Of a stretch of DNA of 64,000 bases, positions 10,709-20,683 are shown piece by piece. The stretch lies in the NCBI GenBank assembly GCA_964019055.1, contig OZ025224.1:5785376-5849375 (forward strand). Reading direction: 5' to 3'. The notes beneath the pieces are model-generated. The model made no database searches, was not told the origin of the DNA, and saw only the letters and a program-made list of their open reading frames with translations. How positions within the stretch are numbered: position 1 is the stretch's first letter; each line of letters begins with the position of its first letter. A program made the translations under genes and the position numbers. The stretch is from Anthopleura xanthogrammica. Its lineage: Eukaryota; Cnidaria; Anthozoa; Actiniaria; Actiniidae.

Positions 10709-11664
10709 AACGTAACCAGAAAACACTACAACAGACAGACTATATGAATGATTATGTTCTGATGTTACAAGTTCTTCAGTCAGAAATACGCCAGGTTATT
10801 TTCATCGTACTCGTATGGGCGAGCTTCCCCAATGCCAACATTTAAGGTGGTGTTTTGCTTGAACGGTTCTTGTCAGCCATTATCTTTGAAATACCTTATC
10901 GGCAAATGGGTTTGGAAATGAAGCTAGGGCTCAGTTACGAGTAAGGCTTGAGTTGGTCAATTTTTTGGCATAATCATCATCTTCTCCGAGGGTAGTCATG
11001 GAACTACAATACAATACTATTGTTCTTCGCTGTTGCGATGCCAATATGTATCGAGCACAATTCAGTGTTATTGAACTGGCTGCTACGGTCTTGCTACAGA
11101 AAAATAGCAACAGCAACGGCTCATGTTACCCCTACGAGGAACGCCAAAGCTGAAGTGAGAAGACTCTCCTCGTAAGGTTTCTATAGCAACCATTGAGTAA
11201 CCAAGTTCTGCTAAATATGAACTGAATGTGAAGCTAAAACAAACTGATTTATGACAAACAGCTGATAAGTCAGTAAGTGAGGGTTTGTGTTGCAGTCCTT
11301 GTAACGTTCTGCCATGGTTCTGCCTTGGTAATATTTTCTTTTTTCTAGCGATGTGCAAGACTAGATGCCAGTTAGGGTGATGGAGTTTTATTTTTTATCG
11401 ATTTAGGAACTGTACGTTTTTAATGAGGGGGTGGTGGACTGGAGTATTTGGGGGGAGGGTTATCGAAAAAGAATATGATGTTCGGTGAAGAGTCAAGCTT
11501 TTATTTCTCCCTGTAATGGGGAGGGTCAACTCTTTTATTGCCCATTCTAGAAGCGCATGCTAGAGTGGGGGGAGTTTCGTCATGCAAAGAGCTTTCTAAT
11601 AGTCCTTAGAAAAGTGGGTTTTTTTTTCGGGGCTTGGCTCGCTTCGAACTCTAGTTTTCGCTAC
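10709..11664. other. Non-repetitive stretch, no gene supported
   Basis: More complex sequence than its surroundings, with short open frames on both strands near 10930-11360. None shows a domain or credible splice structure. G-rich words appear near 11425-11460. It may be 3' untranslated or intronic DNA of the candidate exon at 10617. Confidence 0.4.
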
Positions 11665-12670
11665 AGTATGTTGCCCAGTTTCGTGACACTTCAGGTTGTG
11701 AATACTATATCTTCTCTATATAATTCTATAAATTGTCTTGTCACATAAAGGCAAATTTATCAGGTAACATTATGATGTAGATATTTTCTTCGAATCTTTT
11801 AATTTGATAAAATAAAAGGAATATTTCGACGGCCACTTAAGTGCCCAGTTTCGTGACAGCTGGGCCAGTTTCGTGGCACGCTGTAAAAAATGCATTGTTT
11901 TCAAAGTAATTCACAACAAAATTCGATAAAACAAATAAAAAAACATTTTCTTACCTTTAACTTTATTTTGTTGTGAAATTTGAAGTGTTCCTTGTTAAAT
12001 TTTTAAAATGGGGGAATATGATACGACGGGAGTTGAAAATTAAATTAATTCGCAAGATCACTTGAGAAAGAAGAGCTTGTAAATCTGTTTATTTGATTAA
12101 AAATTACACTGTAACTGTGAATATTTGCAGAATTCATAACATATGTGTTTTGAAACAATTTGCGACTATAGTTTTGTTTATAATTATTAATTATTGTCAG
12201 TGTAGTCACGTTTTTGTAATCACTGGTGTTGGCGTGTCACGAAACTGGGCACCTAATCTGAAAACGGACTCAATATTATTCATCTAATATTCTTGCAAAT
12301 ATAAAACGTCCGGAACATTAAACAGTTGTAGAGTGAAATTTAACTATCTAGCTTCCGTCAGTACTAATCTTAAGTTGTTTCTTTAAGAATAAACAACTTT
12401 AATGCCTAGTTTTCGAGCGCAGGGCAATTCGCACTGCGCAGTGAAAATCAAAGATTTTCGTCGAGACAACTCCACTCACCTGACAAAAATGGCTTCTCCT
12501 TGATAAACACGTTCTTTAAAAAGATCGCCAAAACATGCATTCCGAAGTTGAATGTTCGGCTTTCTTTCGGTTCTCTTTGTTTTCCGAAATATTAACTAGC
12601 CGTCGCTAAAAACGAGTTTAATTTGAAAGTGTCACGAAACTGGTACTGTCACGAAACTGGGCAACATACT
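11665..12670. mobile_element. TIR element (1,006 bp) with repeated subterminal motifs
   Basis: Perfect 24-bp inverted ends lie at 11665-11688 and 12647-12670; they start AGTATGTTGCCCAG. The word CCCAGTTTCGTGACA, or its complement, recurs internally near 11844, 11864 (variant), 12235 and 12630. Repeated subterminal motifs of this sort act as transposase-binding sites in several DNA transposon families. No transposase is encoded. The superfamily is not assignable, and no target-site duplication was identified. Confidence 0.75.
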
Positions 12671-13277
12671 CCAGGTGATCTGAGGAAAAGCGATTAGCCA
12701 ATCAGATTGCGAATCGTGATATCCGAAAAAGAATCAATCCCATGCGTCTTTTCGAGCTCAATCATGGATAAACAGAGGGAAATCAAAACAAAACCAAATA
12801 GCATACAAGTACAATAATGCTAGGAAAAGTGTCATTTAGCCGATTATTTAAGGCTAAAGATGTTTCTACTTCAAAGAATATGTTGTCTAGATGAGACTAA
12901 GAATATTTTTTCATCGGTTAGGTTAATATTCATGGTTTTTTATTAAAGAATTACCGTTTAAACGATCTCGAAGAAGCTGCCGAAAAGCTTTCTCGATTCC
13001 TTGGCAGGATTTAACTAAAATTTCCACACCTTACGCTGTTCTATTTTCCTTGGCAATCTCCAGGATGCTTTGAACCTTAAGAAAATCCTTTTATCTGTTA
13101 TTTATAGTGTCTCGTTTTCAATAAGAAAAGACTTATTGGCGAGAAAGTCGCTCATAATTAGCCTATTTTCAAGATGGCTGCCATGAAACTCAAGTGAATT
13201 GAGCGTGCGGTGGATGATGGGATTGATTCTTTTTCAGATCAGGAAATCATGCTTTGCGCGCCTAGTCAGATCACCTG
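12671..13277. mobile_element. Degenerate inverted-repeat element (about 607 bp)
   Basis: CCAGGTGATCTGA at 12671 and its complement ending at about 13277 form the ends. A second paired block, GAAAAAGAATCAATCCCAT, lies about 60 bp inside each end. The intervening arm sequence has diverged. The left end directly touches the 11665-12670 element. It is non-coding. Confidence 0.55.
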
Positions 13278-13386
13278 GCTGTACCTTCGCTCGCTCCTAA
13301 GCCCGGCTAAAGATAGAGGTCGACTGGTGGAATCGACATTTCGAAATCTCGTGCTGTTGGAACAAAAGATGTGCGAATTATTTTTT

Positions 13387-13522
13387 GATTTTGTTGTTTA
13401 GAAATAATAGTAGTATTGGTAATAATACTTAGACTGAATCAGCGTTTCACATGAACAATGCCACATTGGTAATAGCCTAATTATCACTGCTAATATTACT
13501 ATTATTTCTAAACAACAAAATC
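13387..13522. mobile_element. MITE-like foldback (136 bp)
   Basis: GATTTTGTTGTTTAGAAA at 13387 is complementary to the sequence ending at 13522. Pairing continues through AATAATAGTA for nearly 30 bp and then more loosely. It is non-coding. Confidence 0.75.
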
Positions 13523-13844
13523 ACAAAAGAATTCGTACAAAATCCAATATCGCTTTGTCTCTTCAAGTTTTAACATATCATTTGGAAAGTTTATCCTATG
13601 AACGAGAAGTCTTGAGGTTTTGAGTCAAATGAGATGAGTTTTGAAATTTTGACCCGGACTTGAACTTTGCATACAAAGCATGCTCGATTCACGATCTCAA
13701 AATTCATCAACTTTCAAATTCATCAAATTTCAGTTATTTTCTAAATGAAGGACATTTTTTAAGGGCTCTACGGCTGGGCTTCAAGAACCTGCAAAGTTAA
13801 AATTGGTCGTCTCAAGGTTACGATACTGATCCCCGGCTTCGCCT

Positions 13845-14015
13845 TTAAGAGCGACTTTCTGTAAAAATCGACCAAACATTGGCACAAGTCAAAAAATCGA
13901 TTTCGCTCATTTTTTTTTTTGTTGATAGCCCTTAGTATGAAATACATCCTGGTGTTTTTAGTTTTGAAAAATTTTACTTGGTTTTCGAGAAATTTACAAA
14001 AATCGATTTCGGCCC
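13845..14015 (-). repeat. Dispersed repeat, reverse copy
   Basis: The reverse complement matches 17432-17606 with scattered differences. Shared words include AAATTTCTCGAAAACCAAGT and ACTAAGGGCTAT. The similar peptides both copies could encode reflect shared ancestry of the repeat, not proven coding. Confidence 0.65.
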
Positions 14016-14246
14016 TACGCATCGAAAAAATGACTGCTGAGATAATGGAATTTAGCGTAAAATAAGCGCATCGTACAGCTAAATGACATATCTATATTTT
14101 TGGTTGGCATTTTTTTGTCGAAAGAATAGATATTCCTCATCCTTTTGGTTGTGTTTAAATTAGAACATTTGGCGTTTTAAGATCCGAAAAAAATTATCTA
14201 CGAATCTCATTATTTCATTATTTAGTTCACAAATTATGCCCTTAAA

Positions 14247-14813
14247 GTGCTAGTCTTACGAGAATGACACTATCCCTGAAGAATATATCTTATAAAAGTA
14301 GACATGCTATATAGTTCATTGTCAAAATTTTATTTTGATACAAGACCGGGAAGATGTTGTATTTAGCATTTTCGGTCCGCCATTAAACGAATGCGTTCCG
14401 GTGAGGTTGGTAACCATTCAACGGAAGTGACGTCATACGCGCAACGATTAAAATTTCGCGGCACATACTAGATACTCTGGTCTTGCTATCACATCAACAC
14501 TAAGCGCATGTTTTACCAGTTTCGACTAAAAACCTGAAGTTTTAAACACAATTACAATTAAAGCATGGAGAGCAAAGTCAGAAGTGCGCATATGACGTCA
14601 CGAATAAATTAAATACAGCTCCGCTGACCAAGCTAATCGCTGTGACCGAACAATGGCGGACTAACTTTTTAGCGATTTTAAGAACAAAATTCATTCCCTT
14701 AATTATTTTTTTTCGATCCGACTTTTGTTAATTCGTAAACTATACGACCTATTTGTGGATAATAATCACAGAAAAGTGATGATTTTACAGTGTCATTCTC
14801 GTAAGACTAGCAC
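14247..14813. mobile_element. Long near-palindromic TIR element (567 bp) with paired CRE-like sites
   Basis: The ends are perfect 25-bp inverted repeats starting GTGCTAGTCTTACGAG. Matching features recur at mirrored positions inside: TGACGTCAT near 14428 facing ATGACGTCA near 14593, and CCGCCATT near 14380 facing AATGGCGG near 14653. TGACGTCA is the consensus cAMP-response element, but in a palindromic element it may simply be part of the arms. It is non-coding. Confidence 0.65.
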
Positions 14814-15022
14814 ATTAAAATATGACTTGAACCGACTTGAACTAATAAGATTCGAGTCTCGTCGATGGCGGTAACGCAACAAGTTGTTTACAGTTGAAAT
14901 GGTCACCAAGAGGGATCGTAATGAGACCCCAATGGAACAGTTTAGATGATTTGCCTAGAGAATTTTCTTTTGATTTTGATAGAAATACATTAGATACTTC
15001 TGTGGTCATAGGTTATAAATGA

Positions 15023-15202
15023 TTAGAAAAAACCTACTAATGGTCTATCACCAATCGAGCCCTGTGATTGGCTTAGCTACTAGGGGTCTATTAGTGATAG
15101 AACTCTAGTAGCGAAAAGCGCCGGTTTTGAAAACCAAAAAAATATATATTTAAAGCAAAATCCAAAACTCGTAGACCATTCGGACTCGAGGACTAATTGT
15201 TA
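15023..15202 (-). repeat. Dispersed MITE-like repeat, shorter reverse copy
   Basis: Reverse-complement match to 7373-7661, lacking about 100 bp of that copy after CTACGAG. It ends a few tens of bases from the next element at 15231. Confidence 0.7.
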
Positions 15203-15230
15203 AATATTAGAATCTAGGCAGATATATTTT

Positions 15231-15923
15231 CAGGGACCGCGGAGCGTAATTTTTATTGGGGGGGGGGGGGGGGGCTAATAACCACCAAAGACTGGACCTC
15301 CTGGGGGGGGGGGGGGGCCGCCGGGGATTTGGGGGTATGCTCCCCCTAAAAGAAATTGAAATTCAGACCCTCGGAAGTGCGGTTTTGAAGGGCATTTGCA
15401 GCATATTTATTGCATTAAACTTGTGACAATTTTGCACATTCTGCAAAAGAAGTGAAATGGCATATCGGATTTTCATTGACTATAAACTCTTTTACTATAT
15501 GTCCTTAATTGTGAAAGTTCCAAAATTTTAATTCTTTTGCGGTTGTTGTTTCTCGACACAAACTCGCTTGACTCGGAGTCTAACTGTTTGCTCTTTGTGG
15601 CATAGACTAAGAGAATCGTTAAATGGTTGTTTTTGTAATCTAGCTCTCAGCCATGTCTCTACTCTCCTTGCAATCGAAATAAGTCCTTTCACCTGTGAAT
15701 CGGAACGTCTCCGCTGGGCTCGTTTTCGTGTCGCCGTAATCAATCATGAGTTTAGAGAAGTCTAATGAACTGCTGGATTCGTTGGAGAACTGGCTTTTTA
15801 AATTGACATTTTATTATTTCATATTTTACACAGTTAATTTATCGAGAAGAACCAGAGAACTTGGTATTTTAAATAGCAAATAAATAACACAAAAATGGCG
15901 GCCCCCCTGCTCCGCGGTCCCTG
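15231..15923. mobile_element. TIR element (693 bp), hAT-like ends
   Basis: It begins CAGGGACCGCGGAGC and ends with the exact complement. CAGGG-type termini are typical of hAT superfamily elements, but the flanks do not show a clean 8-bp duplication, so the assignment is tentative. G runs of 17 (15258-15274) and 15 (15303-15317) lie close to the left end. The interior, including open frames near 15528-15765, shows no transposase. Confidence 0.6.
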
Positions 15924-16659
15924 ATTTTTACGCCGATATTGCATCTAATTCGAATTGTCGTCAAATAGGGACAGAAAAGCGTCCTCAAAAGAACAGTAAA
16001 AATGGTTTGCCCAGAGAATTTTCTTTTGATTCTAATAGAAATACATTAGATAATCCTCTGGGTGTAGGTTTTTTAATGATTTCGAAAAAGAGCACATAGT
16101 TTTTATAAACCGTGTTTTAAGGCCTTTCAAAAGAAGGGATGTCAGCAAAAATCGAACATGCGCCGGCAACAGCCAAAAGTTCGATTTCGCTTATAGTTTG
16201 GTATTAGGTAGGCCTATATGCGAGATATATCATGGTATGTTTCATTTGTCGAAATATCGCTCCATTTCCGGGGAAAAACGAATTTGTCAATAATTGACCC
16301 TTGGAGAGAGCCAAAATATACTCCAAATTCGGGGGGCTTGCGTACATTTGCAAAACTATCTACATATTTAATTCTTAAAAAACTGCTTTATATAATGTTT
16401 TGACTTTAAAAAGCTGAAATTTCATTTTCTTCCAATAAATTCATAACGGTAAAAAAAAAAAAAAAATGTATTTACCAGGGTACTTTGTACGCCTTGTGAA
16501 AAGTAAAGAATTTTCAAAAAATGTTTTCACCATGTGCTAAATAAAAAATAAAAAGCCGATATTAAGAAAATGAAAAGTCCAAATGATATTCTAATCGTGA
16601 TTAAAGCATTTTTGGGGTATTTTCCTGTGATTTAGCTGTACGATGCGCTTATTTTTATA
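15924..16659. other. Intergenic stretch, nothing recognised
   Basis: AT-rich sequence with a run of A near 16451-16466. No gene or inverted repeat supported. Confidence 0.4.
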
Positions 16660-16769
16660 AGTAATAGCATGACTTGAGGGTGATTAGTGATTAAATGTCC
16701 CCGAAAGCCGAGGGAGGTTTTGTTGAAGTCCCGACGCCGAAGGGACTACCGAAATGTCATGCTATTAGT
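16660..16769. repeat. Foldback palindrome (about 110 bp)
   Basis: AGTAATAGCATGAC at the left pairs with GTCATGCTATTAGT at the right. CCGAAAGCCGAGGGA and CCGACGCCGAAGGGA near the turn give a CG-rich loop. It is similar in layout to the other foldbacks. Confidence 0.6.
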
Positions 16770-17189
16770 TTGTAATATTATGATTGCCGAGGAATAAAAC
16801 TGCTCTTAGGAAATATGTTAGCTTTCGTACGATGCATAAATTACAAAGTTTTACAAAGCTGTTGATATGCGGCATACTTTAGGGAATTTACCTTTGTTAA
16901 ATGCGACAATGGCGAATTGAACCAGCATTCATTCATTCGTGGTACTTTATTCTAATTCACTTTGGTTGGCCTAGAGCAGTATTAATGAAGTGTTTTCAAA
17001 CCGTCGTGATTACGTCACAAATAGTAAGAAAAATTCCCGATCTAGTCAACGCATGCGCAAAGATTACTCAATGGGTCCCACAAGTGCTGGGGTGTTGAAT
17101 AGTGTGTAGTGCAGAGTCATTACTCAAATTTTACGATTGGGGCGATGCGACCCAGCCATGGTCCCGGTGATTGTCATATGAGGGACCAT

Positions 17190-17357
17190 GCCTCATGAAT
17201 AGTGATGAGGGATATTTAGTCTAAACATCCTTCATGATTACATTCATGAGGGATATTTAGTCTAAATATCCTCATGATTATATTCATGAGGGATATTTAG
17301 ACTAAATATCCCTCATCACTATACATCCAGGGGGATGTTAGAACTTAAACATCCCTC
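17190..17357. repeat. Complex of direct and inverted GAGGGATATTTAGTCTAA units
   Basis: The unit CATGAGGGATATTTAG occurs three times. An outer inverted pair, GTGATGAGGGATATTTAG and its complement, lies at 17202 and 17319. A further imperfect CATCC/GGATG pair follows to about 17357. This is a hairpin-prone cluster, probably a decayed foldback. Confidence 0.65.
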
Positions 17358-17431
17358 TGGAAATAATGGATCACGAGGAGATCATGATATTATTACACTA
17401 AATTCCGTGATTTCGGCGGTCATTTTTCGAA

Positions 17432-17606
17432 CCGAAATAAATTTTTGTAAATTTCTCGAAAACCAAGTAATTTTTTTCAAAACTAAAAACTCCAGGATGT
17501 ATTACATACTAAGGGCTATTTATAAACAAAATATGAGCGAAATCGCTTTTTTGACTTGTGCCGCAAAAAGTCGACTTTGTTCGATTTTTACCGACAGTCG
17601 CTCTTA
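17432..17606 (+). repeat. Dispersed repeat, forward copy
   Basis: Forward match to the reverse copy at 13845-14015. No terminal inverted repeats are evident, so the element type is unknown. Confidence 0.6.
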
Positions 17607-17918
17607 ATACGCTTAAAGTTTGTTTTCTACTGTATTTTGTGAAATTTAAAATTGTCTAACAAAGAAATTTCAAATAATACGACTCTGCTAGTATTACAAG
17701 GCAGTTTATCTAAAGCTGATTTACATAAAAGAACATCGATTATTACTGGGTTGCCATGGTGGCAAACCAGTCTTAAAATAAGGGCCATTTTTCTTGCCTC
17801 AGGTAGACCATAATGTCTATTGTGACGACACACGTCATGATTGATCGAGAACTTGTAACCATAGCAATAGTCTGTCTAATGAAGTTGTGTTATGTATTTG
17901 TGTACAAACATGATCGAC

Positions 17919-18066
17919 AATAGACCTCTTTACCTTCGTTGTTTGTTGTTTGTTTGTTGGGAGTTGATTCTTTCATGTGTAAATATTTTAACAAAAGGAC
18001 ATTTCTCAAGGGAATGTCATGTGGTCTGAAATGGGCAATTTGCATACGAAGGTAAAGAGGTCTATT
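17919..18066. mobile_element. MITE-like element (148 bp) with 21-bp TIRs
   Basis: AATAGACCTCTTTACC at 17919 begins a perfect 21-bp inverted repeat whose partner ends at 18066. The interior has a GTTTGTTG-type short repeat. It is non-coding. Confidence 0.75.
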
Positions 18067-18129
18067 TAAGAGGTAGTCTCTCTAAGAACGGACCACTGGC
18101 TCTCGGTTCCAAAAAAAGATTTTTAAGGT

Positions 18130-18526
18130 GTTTTTTGCTGAAAAGCTGCTAAAAGCACATTTTGGGCGAGAAAAGCACTTTTTGGGTGTCCAAAACACTG
18201 TTTAGCTGAAAAAAAAAGCTTTTTAGCCCAAAAAACTGAAAAATGGCCATTTTGGCTCTCAAAACGACGTTTTTCGCTGACGGGATGACCTGTTTGCTGA
18301 AACCACCACTTTTTGCTCATGAAAATACCTCATGAGATAAAAACACGACTTTTTGGCGAAAAAAAAATGGGGTTTTGGCTGAGAAAAGGTGCTTTTTGGT
18401 CAAAAAAGCTGTTTTTTGCTGAGAAAATTGGAATTTTGCTGAGAATTTTCTTTTGCTCAAAACACGACGTTTTCACTGCTAAAAGCACATTTTGGCCGAG
18501 AAAAGCACATTTTGGATGTCCAAAAC
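18130..18526 (-). repeat. Detached, reversed fragment of the 329-bp satellite (about 1.2 monomers)
   Basis: The reverse complement matches the satellite monomer: AGCAGTGAAAACGTCGTG, the GAGAGCCAAAATGG block and CAAAAAGTGGTGGTTTCAGC. It carries private differences (CATGAGATAAAAAC for CTTGAGATAAAAAC, and AGCACATTTTGGC for GCACCTTTTGGC), so it belongs to neither of the two main subfamilies. It lies 3.9 kb from the array edge in opposite orientation. Confidence 0.9.
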
Positions 18527-18791
18527 AAACATAGTACAAAAAGGTGCCAAATCCCATTTTGTTTTCTGTTTAACAATTAATGGTATTTAGCTACATAAGA
18601 CATGATGTACAGATGGCATTCACTAAAAAAATTAATTGTATTTCACTTTGTTTATTTAATTTGTCACATTGAACCACAAAGTTGAAAGTCACACCACACC
18701 AATAGAGTGCTTACACTATGTCCATGAAATAAGATCAAAGTTATTAGTGCCTAACAGTTGTTATTTAGTACCTATTTAGTCACTATCACTC

Positions 18792-18868
18792 AACCAGAAC
18801 ATTCATTACACAATGAATAAAGTTGTCTCTTGTGTATATATGTCTTTGTGTAATGAATGTTCTGGTTT
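18792..18868. repeat. Hairpin (about 22-bp arms)
   Basis: AACCAGAACATTCATTACAC at the left and its complement at the right flank a loop of roughly 33 bases. It lies in the intron or downstream region of the minus-strand exon candidate at 18988-19242. Confidence 0.7.
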
Positions 18869-18987
18869 TTTGATGATCTGTAATCGCTAAATAAGTAATG
18901 TGGTAGTATTCTAAAATATTTTTTGTTCAAAACTCTGTCGATTTCTACAATCAGTATTTGCAAAATAATCAGGTTAAGCTTAAATAC

Positions 18988-19242
18988 CTTCTCTTCTTTA
19001 AGTTTTTCTAGTATTTCTTCCCTACATCCTCTTTGTTTCAAAAACTCACAAATCTGAAAAAAAAGATAATATAAAAGTAAAGCTGGAGACTGGAAATGGA
19101 ACGAATAATTTTGTTTTAACGCTCTTTAGGCATTTGTTATCAGTCACAAAAACAAAAAAATGCTGCCACTTATATATAAACAGCATTAAGAGAGGAGTAT
19201 TTGAGAGCGATAACCTACCTGTTCCACGCTGCGATCCGCCAT
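18988..19242 (-). CDS. Possible start of a host gene: two short exons, SAM-like N-terminus
   Basis: On the minus strand ATG at 19242 (AAAATGG, good Kozak) begins MADRSVEQ and is cut by a CAG|GTAGGT donor at 19218. A T-rich tract ending TTTCAG leads into a second exon, 19053-18988, whose 22 codons (phase 0) read ICEFLKQRGCREEIL then EKLKEEK before a GTATTT donor. The pattern (hydrophobic-FLK-x-x-G-x-x-E-x-hydrophobic, then an acidic/basic helix) resembles the first helices of SAM-like domains common in cnidarian predicted proteins. Later exons were not found. The reversed satellite fragment lies downstream, so the gene may be broken. The splice signals are seen; the family is inferred. Confidence 0.35.
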
Positions 19243-19314
19243 TTTGATCTACACCACGTGTTCTTACATGCGACCCCAATAAAAGCAGTCAGCGGTAGAA
19301 ACCACAGGGAATCC

Positions 19315-20680
19315 ATATCTGACAATGCTAGTTATAAGTAGCAATGCTACTTATGTATCTGACAATGCTAGATATAAGTAGCAATGCTACTTATGTATCT
19401 GACAATGCTAGTTATAAGTAGCAATGCTACTTATGTATCTGACAATGCTAGATATAAGTAGCAATGCTACTTATGTATCTGACAATGCTAGTTATAAGTA
19501 GCAATGCTACTTATGTATCTGACAATGCTAGATATAAGTAGCAATGCTACTTATGTATCTGACAATGCTAGATATAAGTAGCAATGCTACTTATGTATCT
19601 GACAATGCTAGTTATAAGTAGCAATGCTACTTATGTATCTGACAATGCTAGTTATAAGTAGCAATGCTACTTATGTATCTCACAGTGCTAGATATAAGTA
19701 GCAATGCTACTTATGTATCTCACAGTGCTAGATATAAGTAGCAATGCTACTTATGTATCTGACAATGCTAGATATAAGTAGCAATGCTACTTATGTATCT
19801 GACAATGCTAGTTATAAGTAGCAATGCTACTTATGTATCTGACAATGCTAGTTATAAGTAGCAATGCTACTTATGTATCTCACAGTGCTAGATATAAGTA
19901 GCAATGCTACTTATGTATCTCACAGTGCTAGATATAAGTAGCAATGCTACTTATGTATCTGACAATGCTAGATATAAGTAGCAATGCTACTTATGTATCT
20001 GACAATGCTAGATATAAGTAGCAATGCTACTTATGTATCTGACAATGCTAGATATAAGTAGCAATGCTACTTATGTATCTCACAGTGCTAGATATAAGTA
20101 GCAATGCTACTTATGTATCTCACAGTGCTAGATATAAGTAGCAATGCTACTTATGTATCTGACAATGCTAGATATAAGTAGCAATGCTACTTATGTATCT
20201 GACAATGCTAGATATAAGTAGCAATGCTACTTATGTATCTCACAGTGCTAGTTATAAGTAGCAATGCTACTTATGTATCTGATAATGCTAGATATAAGTA
20301 GCAATGCTACTTATGTATCTGACAATGCTAGATATAAGTAGCAATGCTACTTATGTATCTGACAATGCTAGATATAAGTAGCAATGCTACTTATGTATCT
20401 CACAGTGCTAGATATAAGTAGCAATGCTACTTATGTATCTCACAGTGCTAGATATAAGTAGCAATGCTACTTATGTATCTCACAGTGCTAGATATAAGTA
20501 GCAATGCTACTTATGTATCTGACAATGCTAGATATAAGTAGCAATGCTACTTATGTATCTCACAGTGCTAGATATAAGTAGCAATGCTACTTATGTATCT
20601 CACAGTGCTAGATATAAGTAGCAATGCTACTTATGTATCTCACAGTGCTAGATATAAGTAGCAATGTTACTTATGTATCT
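19315..20680. repeat. 40-bp minisatellite, 34 copies, each with a 21-bp perfect palindrome
   Basis: The unit is GACAATGCTAGATATAAGTA followed by GCAATGCTACTTATGTATCT. Copies start every 40 bp from 19321 without a length change. Inside each unit ATAAGTAGCA and its complement flank one A. Three variants occur: a (GACAATGCTAGTTAT), b (GACAATGCTAGATAT) and c (CACAGTGCTAGATAT). They follow a five-copy order b-a-a-c-c at 19561-19760 and again at 19761-19960, with a related order after that. The last copy (GCAATGTTAC) runs straight into the Ty3-type fragment. There are no unique spacers, so this is not a CRISPR array. Confidence 0.97.
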
Positions 20681-20683
20681 CAC

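Noticed and set aside
11083..11358. 91-codon minus-strand frame and a short plus-strand frame near 10999
   Set aside because: Both overlap in unsupported frames with no domain or splice structure.
18313..18557. Open frames of about 75 codons near 18.3-18.5 kb
   Set aside because: They are translations of the reversed satellite fragment.
19315..20680. CRISPR-like regular array
   Set aside because: Copies are contiguous 40-bp units with no unique spacers and no cas genes, in a eukaryotic context.
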